Below are positions 33,500 through 44,465 of a stretch of 64,000 nucleotides of DNA, in pieces. Numbering within the stretch: the first letter of the stretch is position 1; each line of letters begins with the position of its first letter. A program made the translations under genes and the position numbers. Under the pieces are notes generated by a model. The model saw only the letters and a program-made list of their open reading frames with translations. It was not told the DNA's origin and searched no databases. Source of the stretch: Hypericum androsaemum (lineage: Eukaryota > Streptophyta > Magnoliopsida > Malpighiales > Hypericaceae); assembly GCA_963995505.1 (NCBI GenBank), contig OZ023197.1, positions 14,444,475 to 14,508,474 on the forward strand, written 5' to 3'.

Positions 33500-34111
33500 A
33501 TGTCGGACGGCACGAGGTTTGCTCTTGTGAAGTTCGATGGTTCATCGAATTTCAGGTTATGGCAAAGGCGTGTCAAGGATCTCCTCGTGCAACAAGGAAT
33601 GGTTATCGCGCTCTCGGAGAAGAATATCGCGCTCTTGGAGAAGAATATCGCGCTCTTGGAGAAGAAGTCCGAGAAGATGGAGGAGCAAGAGTGGGAAGAG
33701 TTGGAGGCCAAGGCGGTAGCGAAGATTCGCTTGTGCTTTGCGGATGATGATGAGCCACCAGTTGGGTTGTTGAAGAGGATCCAGGTCGGAGTCAAAGAAG
33801 TTCAATGGAAGTGGCTTCAAGTGCTGAGAAGGGCGCATGAAGGGGACTATCCAGGACGAACTGGGGATCAAGACAACGAAGAGGGATCTACATCCACAAC
33901 CATGGCCACATGTTCAGATGGGTCGGATGGTCACTGGCTTTCTGTCTCATCAAGTCTAATGCATCCTGGTAATCTCTTTTTGTTATGGACCTTCAATTAT
34001 AACAATGATAGTTATAAAGGTAGGCTAAAAAAGGTGGAGAAGGATGTGATGGTAGGGATGAAGGGTGAAAAGAAATACCTACAAGTTAGTGAGACACATT
34101 ATTGTAGATAG
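33500..34111 (+). pseudogene. Internally deleted copia gag
   Basis: The frame starts MSDGTRFALVKFDGSSNF and keeps the gag N-terminal LWQRRVKDLLVQQG segment. It then has a tandem repeat of seven residues (NIALLEK). The gag core and the zinc knuckle are lost: sequence matching the region after the knuckle (DYPGRT) is joined directly. The full-length relative is at 56626-57459. The frame is open, but it would give a chimeric, probably non-functional protein. Confidence 0.75.
33612..33665 (+). repeat. 21-bp tandem repeat inside gag
   Basis: The unit aatatcgcgctcttggagaag is repeated after a related first unit, which gives the in-frame heptad NIALLEK. The sister element at 57340 has a single copy. 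Confidence 0.8.
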
Positions 34112-34894
34112 AGTCACATCAATGGGTCTGAAGGAGTTGGCAAAAGCTCAGGTCATATCGTATGAGGGAGCAAAGGCTTGACATGAATGGTTTGAGTAGA
34201 GTTGGGATTCGCAGAGACATGGATAGCGAGCTATGGTTGTTTCGTGGAGGCATGGTTGGCAAGGAGCCATGGTTGTCTCGGAGAAGCATTGTTAGCTGGG
34301 CCCCACTATGGTTATCTAAAGAGAAGTGCACGTCAAAGGTGTTGGGTAGGTTTTGCATGAGGAATGTGAAGCCGTTGTTAACACCACGCGCAGATTGGGT
34401 ATCTCACTCAAGGCCGAATGATGGAGTTCGAGGCATGTCGAGGATTCTACTTGGTGGAACAAAAGGTTGCCCTTTGTATGCTATGACATGTAACATTGGT
34501 TTGAGGCAATAAGGTCTAGCAGAAAAGTAGTTCGAGATTGCGAAGCATGGGGCTGACCAAAAAATAGAGGGCGTGTCTATTGGTCGCAAGGTTGCTTCAG
34601 CAAGTGGACTTGCTAGTTGGGATTCAAGAGAGATTGGAGAAAATAGGCCAAGCAAGCTCAGAAGCTCGAGTTTGGGGGCTGGCTCCAAGTGATTGAACAA
34701 AAGGTGAAGATAAAGTTGAGATGGTCTTATTGATGCAGTTATCTATGGTCCGAGATGGAGTCGGTGGAGTCGGATTAGTTTTGCAAGATCTCATGATTCT
34801 TCATGGGGCGGTGTTTTGTCAATGTGAAGTTTGTTGAAGTTCGGGTGAAGCTTCATAGTTCTTCCACGAGATGATTTCTCACCAAGGTGGAGAT

Positions 34895-35178
34895 TGTTGG
34901 GATGGCGAGAAATAGGAAAGATTTATTTCCTATTCCTATTCCTATTCTGACTAGGTTTTGGACTCTTAATATGACCTAGATAGGTTACTTGTACACCAAG
35001 GATTTGTATCTATATAAATACATGTTACCCTAGGTTTTTTGTATGGCTTTGTGGCTCGAAAACTCATCAATAAAAGTTCTCCTTTCTCTCCGTGGATGTA
35101 GGCATTAGGCCGAACCACGTTATCTCTTGTGTCCGTGTTCTTTGCGCGTTTTGTTCTCTGGTTGTTGAATTCCTAACA
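34895..35178 (+). repeat. 3' LTR of the copia element in T3
   Basis: Pairs with 33190-33473. Followed by the tattt duplication. Confidence 0.9.
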
Positions 35179-35300
35179 TATTTGAAATAAAATAACAACC
35201 AACTCACTTTAACTATAAAGTAACCAACTCTCTTATCAAGTAATCCTTGTATGTATAGACTTATAAAAACAAACAAATAGTTAGATCAATTCATGAGGAA

Positions 35301-35904
35301 TTATTCTAGCTTAATAAAAAATTTCGAGTTTATATTTTTATGAACATGTTAGTGTTAAATATTTGTTGGGGGAGCTTTAACACATTTAAAGTCCTATTTA
35401 GCTCAAATTTAGATTAGTTGACTCAAATTGTAACACATTTGTTTTGTTATTTGGCAAAATTTGGGATATTCATTACCGATAGTATCATGGGATCGAAAAA
35501 GAACTTTGTAGTTGTGATGTTATCAACAGTACTCTTTTCCTGGTGCTGATTTTCTCCATAGAATTTATCATACCATGGTTTTGACAAAGTCGATGATCGT
35601 GAGATTGTAAGTTTTTTTTTATTATCAACAAAAATTTACTTCTAAAATAAGGTACGGAATCATTCCACACTTGGACTAGTGACTACTTAGATTGTTTGAA
35701 GGACTGTAAAAGAGGGAATCTTATTCTAAAAATACAGTTGGGAAGAGGAAGGCTGTAAAAGAGGGAATCTGATTGTTTGAAGGACTACTTTGATTTTTTT
35801 ATAGGTAAATTTGTATTTAACCCTACAATCGGTATGCTTATAAGTACCCATCTTCTGCACGAGATGTACGAAAGATAAATACATATTATCGTTGCATAAG
35901 GAAC
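35301..35904. other. Spacer, no supported gene
   Basis: AT-rich. Positions 35280-35410 resemble the SINE-like piece at 31528-31640. A block near 35700-35770 repeats agagggaatct twice. No coding similarity. Confidence 0.45.
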
Positions 35905-36140
35905 TGTTGTGGATATTATGGATACTCCCTCCTTGTTTTGCTCTCCTTGTTTTGCTCCTTGCTTTACTCCTCATTTTGCTCCATGTTTTGCTCCTTGCTT
36001 TACTCCTTATTTTGCTCTATGTTTTGCTTCTTTAGGTAATTGTATATTCATTACTTATTTTGTAGCCTACTCTAGGAACTTGTATAAATAACAAGGCTTG
36101 CTATTGGAATAACACACATAGCGGCTCATTTCACATTTCA
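35905..36140 (+). repeat. Left LTR with an internal minisatellite
   Basis: Between about 35934 and 36030 the LTR holds repeated ttttgctccttgctttactc units. ORFs across it read as Cys-Phe-Ala-Pro repeats and are artefacts. Box-like tgtataaataac occurs at about 36081. Confidence 0.8.
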
Positions 36141-36227
36141 TGGTATCAGAGCGGGTTTGATCTAAAACCTTGCATTAGCCCACCACAAATTAGCCTACCT
36201 GCCGCAACGTTATTAACCCACATAAAT

Positions 36228-36648
36228 ATGTCTTTTGTCGAGTCAAGTAAGGAAGAAGTGTCCGCTGTCTCGAGTGTCACCATTGACTTATCGTCCCCCT
36301 ACTATCTCCATCCCTCTGATCATCCAGCACAGGTGTTCGTGACTGAACGGCTGAGTGATGGAAACTTTGGTGAGTGGGTGACAGACCTGAGCAACCTTCC
36401 CAAGCATTTTGGAGTGAAGGTAGAGTCTGGGTCCTCGCAGCCGATAGAAGCAATGACAAATATGGCAGGTAAGACTTTTTTTTCGCGCCCTTGGATCATT
36501 GATTCAGGAGCGACTGATCACATCACATGCTATTCTGATTGGTTGACTGAGTCAAACAAGGGCATAGTACATCCTTCGGTCAAAATTTTGAATGGAGATG
36601 ATATCCCAGTCGAAGGAATTGGTAGCATCCACCTTGGTGAAAAATTAT
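36228..36648 (+). pseudogene. Copia gag N-terminus joined to protease
   Basis: The frame starts MSFVESSKEE and has the gag N-terminal motif SPYYLHPSDHP. The gag body is deleted, and the protease active site WIIDSGATDHIT follows at about residue 88. A stop at 36648-36650 and a further shift break the link to integrase. Confidence 0.8.
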
Positions 36649-36836
36649 GACTTGATCGGATTTTATTTATACCAAAATTTTAGTGCAACCTATTGTCTAT
36701 CAGCTGACTAACCAAGGATTTTAATTGTGTCGTTACTTTCTTGGCTGATGTTTGTGTAATACAGGACTCGGTTACGAAGAAACTGATTGGAGTGGGTAAG
36801 CAGCGGGACGGCCTATACTATTTTGAAGATTTGCGA

Positions 36837-36857
36837 GGGGGGGGGGGGGGGGGGGGG
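36837..36857 (+). repeat. Homopolymer of 21 G
   Basis: An uninterrupted G run inside the degraded region between protease and integrase. It could form G-quadruplex structure or reflect an assembly problem. Confidence 0.9.
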
Positions 36858-36931
36858 CGGTTCTCTCAGCCATACATAATAAGGATGCTACGATTTGGCA
36901 CAAGAGACTTGGACATGCCTCCTGTGACAAG

Positions 36932-37672
36932 TTGTGTCATATACCTTCTTTAGCAGCCATTTCCTTTCCTATTAAGCATGAACATTGTGATTCTTGTGTA
37001 CGTGCTAAACAAACACGGTCATCAATTCAAAACAGTTGCATTCAAACAACATCGTGTTTTGATTTGATTCATTGTGATGTTTGGGGACCTTACAAAACCC
37101 CAGCGTCATGTGGTGCTCACTATTTCTTGACTATAGTAGATGATTTTAGCCGAGGTATATGGACTTACCTTATCAGATACAAGTCAGAAGTAATCCGATA
37201 TTTGTTGGCATTTTTTTGCATGGTTAAAAGGCAATTTGGAAGAGTTGTCAAAGGAGTTCAATCAGATAATGGAATGGAGTTCAAGTCGAAGGAGTTACTC
37301 GACTATTATGAAGTTAGCGAAATATATTTTCAGACCAGTTGTACTTACACTCAACAACAAAATAGAGTGGTTGAGCGTCGCCATCGTTATATAATAGAGG
37401 TAGCCCGCTCCCTTCGCTTTCAATCTCATTTACCTATTGATTTTTGGGGGGAGTGTGTGCTTATCACTACTTACATCATCAACCGTTGGCCCTCCTCGGT
37501 GATTGATAATCAAACTCCATATGAGAGACTATTTGGACGAGCACCCTCGTATGATTATCTTCGAGTTTTCGGGTGCCTGGCATACGCACATAATCACACA
37601 CGGACTAGTAAATTTGACGATAGGAGCAAACCATGCATATTTGTTGGATATCATTTTAGTCAAAAAGCGTAA
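36932..37672 (+). pseudogene. Copia integrase
   Basis: Core segments are visible: DLIHCDVWGPYKT (first Asp), GVQSDNGMEF (second Asp) and NRVVERRHR (Glu). The end of the domain reads RVFGCLAYAHNH...KPCIFVGYHF. The catalytic D-D-E residues are all kept. The frame is open for 246 codons and stops at 37670-37672, just before the next ORF. Confidence 0.88.
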
Positions 37673-37675
37673 AAT

Positions 37676-38925
37676 TTGTATGATGTTCAGTCAAATAAGT
37701 TTCTTATGACAAGGGACGTCATATTTGTTAAAGATACTTTCCCTCTTCGAACGTCCCCTGATGCTATTCCTAGTACTCCCATAGCTGTTTTGCCAAAGGA
37801 AACCCCTACCATATATGATTTAGATGAACAACATTCACAAAGAAAACCCGTAGAACCTTCCCTTGATGCCCCATCTAGCCAAACCTTAGATTTACCAGTT
37901 CCAGTTTCAATCCCAGTCCCACCTCTTCGTCGCAGTGAACGAACCAAGATGGCATCAATCCACTTACAAGACTATGATACTGACCTTCCCCCCTCGCTTG
38001 TCGTCTCGCCGGCTGCCCCTTCAACTGGTAACTCTGTAACTTATCCCCTTGCACATTTCATTAGCTATGCAAAGTTTACTGACACTCATCGAGCTTATTT
38101 AACCAAGCTTGTGTCTATACGTGAGCCTGCTTATTATCATGAAGCTGCCAAGTGTTCACAGTGGGTCGAGGCGATGCGCACAGAGATTAAAACACTCGAA
38201 AATAATAGAACCTGGGACATTGTGGAACTACCACATGGGAAAAAGGCTGTTGACTCCAAGTGGGTTTACAAAATAAAGTTTTGTCCAAATGGAGAGATCG
38301 AACGCTACAAGGCTCGTTTGGTAGCCCGCGATTTCAAGCAAGTTGAAGGAATTGACTACCATGATACCTTTGCTCTAGTCGCGAAGCTTGTCTCTGTCCG
38401 TTGGTTATTGTCCATTGCAGTCAAACGAGGATGGATGATACAACAATTGGATGTTGATAATGCATTTCTGCACGGCGAACTGAAGGAAGAAGTTTTTATG
38501 ACAATTCCTCAAGGTTTTAGTCGCCCCGGAGATAAGCGGGTTTGTCAACTTCAAAAATCTTTGTATGGCCTCAAGCAAGCCTCACGCACCTGGTATAGTA
38601 AACTTGCCTCCACCTTGCTTGATCTTGGTTTTCGTCGGTCTAGAGCCGATCATGCACTATTTATTCATCATCGAGCTGGTTTGGTGTTATTTCTCCTCAT
38701 CTATGTTGACGATGTTATATTGGTTGGTGATGATAATGTTACTCTCTGTTGTACCAAATCTCATTTGGATCGGTCTTTTGGCATCAAGGATCTTGGGACA
38801 TTGAAGTATTTTCTGGGAATTGAAGCAGCCCGTACCTCTGAAGGCCTAGTGTTAAGTCAACATAAGTATCTCCTTGATATCCTTCATGAATGTGGGAAGG
38901 CAGGCTCGCGCCCTAGTTCTATTCC
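37676..38925 (+). pseudogene. Copia reverse transcriptase, 3' truncated
   Basis: A typical copia RT: SKWVYKIKFCPNGEIERYKARL, then QLDVDNAFLHGEL, then SLYGLKQASRTWY and the catalytic LIYVDDVILVG. It continues to the thumb (FFLGIEAARTSEGLVLSQHKYLL style), then copia homology ends after KAGSRPSS near 38910-38925. RNase H is absent. Despite decay upstream, this part is a long open frame. Confidence 0.88.
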
Positions 38926-40020
38926 TATACTCGGGATATTTGAAGAATATGTGGGATGAACTTGCTATGTACAGGCCACCCACAACTGATCTTATTACTC
39001 TACAAATGCAGGCTGAACAAGACAAGATGTTTCAATTATTGTCAGGTCTGAAACCTGAGTATAAAACTATGCAAAGTCAGCTCTTAATGAGCAATGATTT
39101 GCCATCTATTACTAGTATTTACTCTAAGCTGCAACAGGAAGAAACAAGGAGGAAGCTCATTGCCAAAGAAAGGGAGCAACAAGAGGAAGAAAGCAGTGCC
39201 TTCTACTCGAGCTCCAAGAACCCTTACGGTGGAAGAAACCAATCAAGAGGCAGGGGCAACTACAAGAATACCAACCGACCTCAAATCACTTGTGAGCACT
39301 GTAAGAAATCTGGTCACTAAAAAAAGTGTTGGTTTCTTTATCCCCACTTGAGATTGCAGAGGGAGAACAATACCAATGCCAACATAGCAGCTGCACCTAC
39401 TGGCAATCCAAGTATACATCAAAACAACTCTTTTGAGCTTTTAGCTTAGCAGTTGCAGATCAATCAGCAATTGCTACAGCCGCTCAATAAAGGTGTAGCT
39501 GGTGCATCTACTTCAGATAGCAAAAAAAAAGGCAGAAGAGAAGCCTGCACTAACAGCAAACACTTCTCAAGCCTTCTCAGGTACGAACCATGGTTATAAA
39601 TCTTCTCGTTTAAACCATAATCGGATAATTGACTCTGGAGCAAATGAACATATGACTAACAATAAAACACTTCTCGAAACCTATCTGCCTAGAGATAATC
39701 TTGAATGAGTATCAATTGCTAATGGTAACTCAATCTCAATAAAAGGAAAAATGGGTAGTAAAGTTATTCAATAAACCTGTAGAATCTCTCTATATCCCTG
39801 ATTTTGCTACAAATCTTCTATCTGTTAGCAAAATAACTAATTAGTTGAACTGTAGAGTTGTATTTGGACCTAATGATGTTGTGTTTCAGAATTTGAACTC
39901 ACAGAAAATGATTGGTAAAAGAAAGTTGAAGAACGGGCTCTATCTGTTAGAAAAAATTCCTACTGCTTTGATCTGCAATTCCAATAATGAAGCTGCTCTT
40001 TGGCACAATAGGCTAGGCAG
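38926..40020 (+). pseudogene. Second copia fragment: gag, knuckle, protease, pre-integrase
   Basis: From about 38926 the translation is gag of a different copia lineage (LKNMWDELAMYRPP and KMFQLLSGLKPEYKTM). It is followed by a basic RG-rich tail, a broken knuckle (CEHCKKSGH then a stop) and the protease motif IIDSGANEHMT (about 39630). The pre-integrase segment EAALWHNRLG follows and ends at 40020. There TPS exon 7 of T4 begins directly. Both ends are rearrangement junctions, not transposon ends. Confidence 0.85.
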
Positions 40021-40739
40021 CTCCTCGTTCATAGTTTTCCATGCATCTGAAATCCTTCTTCGAAATTCAGCTTCTGTCTCCTCATCCGATGCATTATATT
40101 CTCTCTTATAGCTACTAAACGTTTCGGTACTCTCCTCTTCCCGCCACACGATTTAAAAATTGTCAGTTACGATTGAATCACTAGAATAACAACCTATTTT
40201 AAATGATTGTTAAATCAAAACCTAGCTTATATTATTTTGTAAAATTAAAGTACTGCTTTTTGTTTTTTCCATAAGGTTAAAGTTTTACAAGAATTCAAAG
40301 AAAATATGAATACTTGCTTGGATTTAAGGACTAAAGTTAAATTATTAATTTCTTTCAAAAACTTAGAGTTAAAGAAAGAAAACAGAAGATATCCCTTTAT
40401 TCATTCTTTTTTTAGTCTCTTTTATGCTTGCAAATGTTATCATTTTTGGTAGCTTTATTGTATGACTCTTCTTTGTCAACGTTCAACAATAAAAGTTTAC
40501 TTATAAGAAACTTCTCCCTTAATAATTTTTTTATTTTTAGTTGATTGGGATTGTAATAGTAAAAATTTACTCGTAAGAAAATTTACTCTTCTTGGTCACG
40601 GTTACGGTCGCAATTTCTAATTGTAACCATGATCATCAATTTTGAATCGAAATTGTCAATTAATTGACTCCTAATCTCGACCTCCTATTTTACGAGAACC
40701 TTCAATCACTCAATACGTAGTTACCTTGTGGCTGATCAA
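40021..40739 (-). pseudogene. TPS stub T4: part of exon 7, intron 6, 15 bp of exon 6
   Basis: Exon 7 homology (40021-40144) starts abruptly at the copia junction, so its 3' half is gone. The exon 7 acceptor has changed from AG to GG, as in T7. Exon 6 starts at 40725 and leaves TPS homology after 15 bp at the same point as in T2 and T7. The 40021-40739 interval is nearly identical to 61276-62000. Confidence 0.9.
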
Positions 40740-41399
40740 GATAAAGCATAATATTTTGATTACAAAATTCCACGGTGTTATGTAACCAAAACAACCATTC
40801 CCAGGTATGGAGATGAGGGGAGGAAGAACCGGCCCAAGGATCCCCATCGCCACCGTGTTGGATCCGGTGAGTAGGGCCCACCCTCCACCACCTTCAGGTC
40901 TGCAGTCGGCGACGGTGTTTGGTGGCGTTTTGATTTCTCCTTCTAGTGGAGGAGCTGAAGTTTTAGGAACTTTCGGTTTAGGACGCAAAATAAGTGAAGG
41001 ATTATTTGAGTTTAAGCTGGGGTTTTAAAATAATTGTGAAAAAATAAGGATTGTTTGGTATTTTAGCCACCTGCCACATCATCATGTTAGATGTGAATGT
41101 GGCATGCGACGCCATTGTAAAAACGACGTCGTTTCAATGAGCAGGGTTTAAGTAGCTGGCCGGACCTCTTATTAATTTTAATTATAATAAATTTGACTCA
41201 ATTGATCGATTTTAAACCACATGATACTTAAGTAATTTTTTCTTGAATACTACATGGTAGGTATTAAAGTAGATTTTTCTCAAATAGAATTGGCAATTAC
41301 GCTGAAAATCATATATCTTTATATAGAAATTACAAAAAACTTGTAGGTAGAGAGCAAACCTAAAATTACTAGAAATTTAAATGCAAACACAATTAGTGA
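40740..41399. other. Spacer module (second copy) and 3' flank of T5
   Basis: Matches 62001-62660 almost base for base and 6152-7740 without its insertions. Contains a GC-rich block (40800-40930) and the palindrome aaacgacgtcgttt near 41130. I see no coding function; open frames on both strands are short and not shared with the 6.2-kb copy. Confidence 0.7.
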
Positions 41400-44262
41400 T
41401 CAGAGTGGGATGGGATCAAAGTAGATGTTTTTTATCAAAGTCTCGATGTAGGTTCCATCGGTCAATCCGTCTCCAATTTTGTAGGTGATTTCCATATTAC
41501 GGGCAAAGTTGAACACTCGCATTTGGATTTCCAGTGGAACTTTTGCAGACTCTTCTATTAGCTCCTCGTTCATAGTCTTCCATGCATTTGAAATTCTTCT
41601 TTGAAATTCAGCTACCGTCTCTTCATCTGTTGCATTGTATTCTCTCTTATAGCTGCTAAACGCACTGTTAAAATTTCCAGTACTCTCCTCTTCCCGCTTC
41701 ATTAGACGAAAAACAAATGTACATTAGCACGCAAAAATGGCCAGCCAACATAACATAAAATGCTTAAACATGAATTACCTTGTGGCTGACCAAATCATTA
41801 GCAAGCCGAGCAATTACAGCCACAGCTTCTGCCATATGAGGTTCGGTTTCCAACCATTTGCATGCCTCGACCGTGAGCTCCTCTCCGATCCCTAGAAAGG
41901 CTACCGCTTGCATGTACGTTTTCCCGGCTGTCAAGATTTCCAGATCTAAACTCTCTTTAAAAGATGGGAGATACCCACTTTTCATCCATTCAGCTTCCAT
42001 CATGTACACTCTTGCAAAATCCTGCTGCAGCTGCTTCGGCAACACCAAACGTTCAACACGTATTTGTATGTATGTATGTGTGTATGTATATATTATCTTA
42101 CATATTTCTTTGTCAACGACACAACAATCGATGATCCGTCCGAGACAGCATGATTTTCTAATTCTTGGAAAGTGTCCAAGTAGACCTTGTACAGGTGCTT
42201 CATATAATCTTTGGGAAGTTGGTCGATCATAGCCCTGTCCCATCTGAAAGAATTTCTTAATACTGAGTAGAAGGTACGAGTCCAATGCAATGGGAAGTTT
42301 TTTCCATTTTCCAACTCTTTTATTGTAAATATTTAAAATAAAATAACCACCAACTCACTTTATCAAAACAACTTTCTTATTAACTACTTCTTTATGCATA
42401 AATAAACTTACAAAAATGAACAAGATCAACTCATGAAATAGTTTAGGCAGGAAACTTGCAAACCTGATCATTGCATCAGTTAAAATCAGAAGATCCTCAA
42501 AATCACCATGTGTATCATACACGTCATTAAGAAAACCCAGAAGGTGTCCTTGTTTGATGTATTCAGCTCGAGCATAAGTATACTTAGGATGAGGGTGTAT
42601 AGAATCAGCCCAGAAGAAGAACTCCATAAGCATGTTTCTTCCAAATGGTAAATTGGATGCAAGTTCTTGATCCTTCGACCACCTATCCATATAATTTATG
42701 TGAATAAGTAAAAACCGACGCTTATAAAAATGGACCGAAATGCGATCAAATTTCTTTTGTGTATCATGGTATATGATATTAAATAATAATATTTAGTATG
42801 AAAATATCAAATAATCCCAAGTATCCTCTATGAATAAGAAAACTTAGTTTAATAATACGTGACATGACCCCTCTCTTGGTTCAATACACATGATAGAAGC
42901 TTCTGGTCAACTTGGTGACATTATGACTAATCAATTTCTTGGGACTAACTTTTAATTTTATAAAAGATGCAAAAGGAATAAATGTTTAATACCTTGTCTG
43001 GTTTGAGCCTTAAATTTTCTTGAACTTTTCAAGGTCTAATGTCTTTAGGCTATTAAACAAGGCGAACTTAAAAAGTAACACGTTGTTTAGCTTCTACTCA
43101 AGAAATATCTGTCAAGCAACAACATATTTAAAGGTAAGCTTACTTGTATATGCCCTTTAACTCTTGTTGGTGTAGCAACTGAACCCGGTTGAAGTCGAGC
43201 TTGGCAAACTTAAGCAAAGTATCGATCTTAGGCTCATAATCATCTTCTTGGTGGCGCTTCTCGTAGAAAGATATGAACTCTCTTGCTTTTGGCCTAACCG
43301 GTCCCTTGTGCAATGGAATCGACAAGGAACTATTTATCTCATCTACCAGATCAGATTTCGATTGAGCCAATATCTCCAAGTGGGTTCCAGTAAAAGTTAG
43401 GGCTTCTTCAAGAATATCTTCTCCATGTGTTAGAACATGGGCAGCTTCGAACAGACTCAATAAGCCTTTGGGGTCATTGATAAGGGAATCCTTGAACTTC
43501 TGTGTCTCGTCGTCCCTGAACTTTTTGAAGATGTCTGATGAAAAAAAAAGGTTTAAGGTGTCGTATATATTCGTTAAAGGGCCTAATGTTATAATGTGAT
43601 GAACCCAAATCTTACCGCTCGACATCTTCATTCCGTGTTGTCTGAAAATCCGAAACACAACTGCAGTGGTGTAAAGGTCAAGATCTTTCTTCTCTAAGAG
43701 ATCAATCTGCGAGTCGAAAATCTGATGGAGCTGTCTCTCGATCTCAGCTTGGAAATGGTACGAGATGCCAAGACGAGATAGTAAGTCAATCAGTTGAACT
43801 CTCTCCACCGCATCAGTGGAAGTGTCAAGTAACATGGTCTCCACCTTGCTCTTCAACACCTTTACCTCCCTATCGTACCATTCAAGCTTCTACAAATTTG
43901 CACAATATAACGCACAAAGTGAGAAGTAGTAACATAGGAGGTCAAAAAAGAGAGTTGAAGGATGCAAACTTTTTTTAATAGGTAAATTTTATTAATGATG
44001 GTAATATTTACACAATATAAAATTCACTCATACTAGTATGAGGTTGCAGTTGCAGTCTCAGTAAAATTTGCAATGGTAAAATTCCACGAGATAAAACCAT
44101 TGAAATATACAAACTAATGAAAACAGCGAAGGTAACCTCTTTATCGAATGGGATGGAATCAAGGCGATTTCTCCATAATTCCGGAGGGAAGTCGCAACGG
44201 GGACGAGTTCCGGTCACGCGAGGTGCAGGCAGCTGAGATGCTAAAGGTGCTACGGATGCCAT
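41400..44262 (-). CDS. TPS-a sesquiterpene synthase-like gene T5, 7 exons, 564 aa
   Basis: Exons are 44137-44262, 43616-43889, 43144-43534, 42464-42682, 42102-42243, 41779-42024 and 41400-41696. They sum to 1695 nt in one frame, the classical 7-exon TPS layout. The exon 6 acceptor is the least certain. The protein starts MASVAPLASQ without a plastid transit peptide and has RPX8W at residues 20-30, so it is probably cytosolic with farnesyl diphosphate as substrate. The C-terminal NDLVSHKRE matches the NSE metal motif. Two key sites differ: RxR reads RNM, and DDxxD reads NDVYD. An NDxxD form is known to be active in a goldenrod germacrene D synthase, so activity is possible; the lost second Arg makes it doubtful. 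Strongest candidate for an expressed TPS in the window. Confidence 0.85.
43970..44060 (-). repeat. Short retroposon-like tail in intron 1 of T5
   Basis: A T-run followed by aataggtaaattttattaat looks like the 3' end of a LINE or SINE in minus orientation. Similar tails lie near 53040, 55015 and 60128. Confidence 0.3.
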
Positions 44263-44357
44263 GGACACTAAATTAACTCCGTCTCTAAAAATTTCGCACT
44301 CCTCTGCTTTTAGAGTGTTGCTCTTTCTTATATCTAAATCCTTAGAGTTTGCGTCTC

Positions 44358-44365
44358 TATTTATA
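44358..44365 (-). promoter_or_regulatory. TATA box of T5
   Basis: TATAAATA on the minus strand, 95 nt upstream of the T5 start codon, within CTATAAATAGAG. The equivalent place upstream of T6 (near 60088) reads CATAAATA, so that box is damaged. Confidence 0.65.
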
Positions 44366-44465
44366 GAGCGAGTAAAGGAGGAGAAGAGATCTATTTTGGC
44401 TTATGTGTAACTTTGCTAGTTTCCTTAGCGGTAAACCTTTTTTTTTGTTATAAGTAATTTTTTAT

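Larger units (their letters stand above)
33190..35178 (+). mobile_element. Non-autonomous copia LTR element, 1989 bp
   Basis: Two 284-bp LTRs (33190-33473 and 34895-35178, TGTTGGG...TAACA) are flanked by the 5-bp duplication tattt (33185-33189 and 35179-35183). The primer-binding site tggtatcagagc at 33476-33487 matches tRNA-iMet. A purine tract (accaaggtggagat) precedes the right LTR. The interior keeps only gag-derived sequence. It sits in intron 4 of T3. Confidence 0.93.
32591..35300 (-). pseudogene. TPS pseudogene T3 (exons 7, part 6/5, intron 4) with a copia insertion
   Basis: Exon 7 homology is at 32591-32884 with small in-frame changes. The 3' end of exon 6 starts at 32998. After about 37 bp it is fused straight to the 3'-exonic part of exon 5 (about 33036-33071), so most of exon 6, intron 5 and much of exon 5 are deleted. 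Intron 4 homology follows (33072-33189 and 35179-35300), split by the copia element at 33190-35178. No exon 4 or earlier exon is found to the right. A clear relic. Confidence 0.85.
35905..38925 (+). mobile_element. Copia LTR retrotransposon, 3' part missing
   Basis: A 236-bp left LTR (35905-36140, TGTTGTGGAT...CATTTCA) is followed directly by the primer-binding site tggtatcagagc (36141-36152). Gag, protease, integrase and reverse transcriptase follow in order. The element stops abruptly near 38925 inside the polymerase, where a different copia begins. There is no right LTR, so the ends cannot be checked by TSD. Confidence 0.9.

Noticed and set aside
35909..36091. Cys-Phe-Ala-Pro repeat ORF
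   Set aside because: Translation of a minisatellite inside a copia LTR.
36741..36953. Possible small gene with a Gly run
   Set aside because: It is the poly-G tract inside degraded copia sequence between protease and integrase.
41858..42232. 124-codon plus-strand ORF (and its twin at 63119-63493)
   Set aside because: Antisense to TPS exons 6 and 5, duplicated only because the TPS copies are duplicated.
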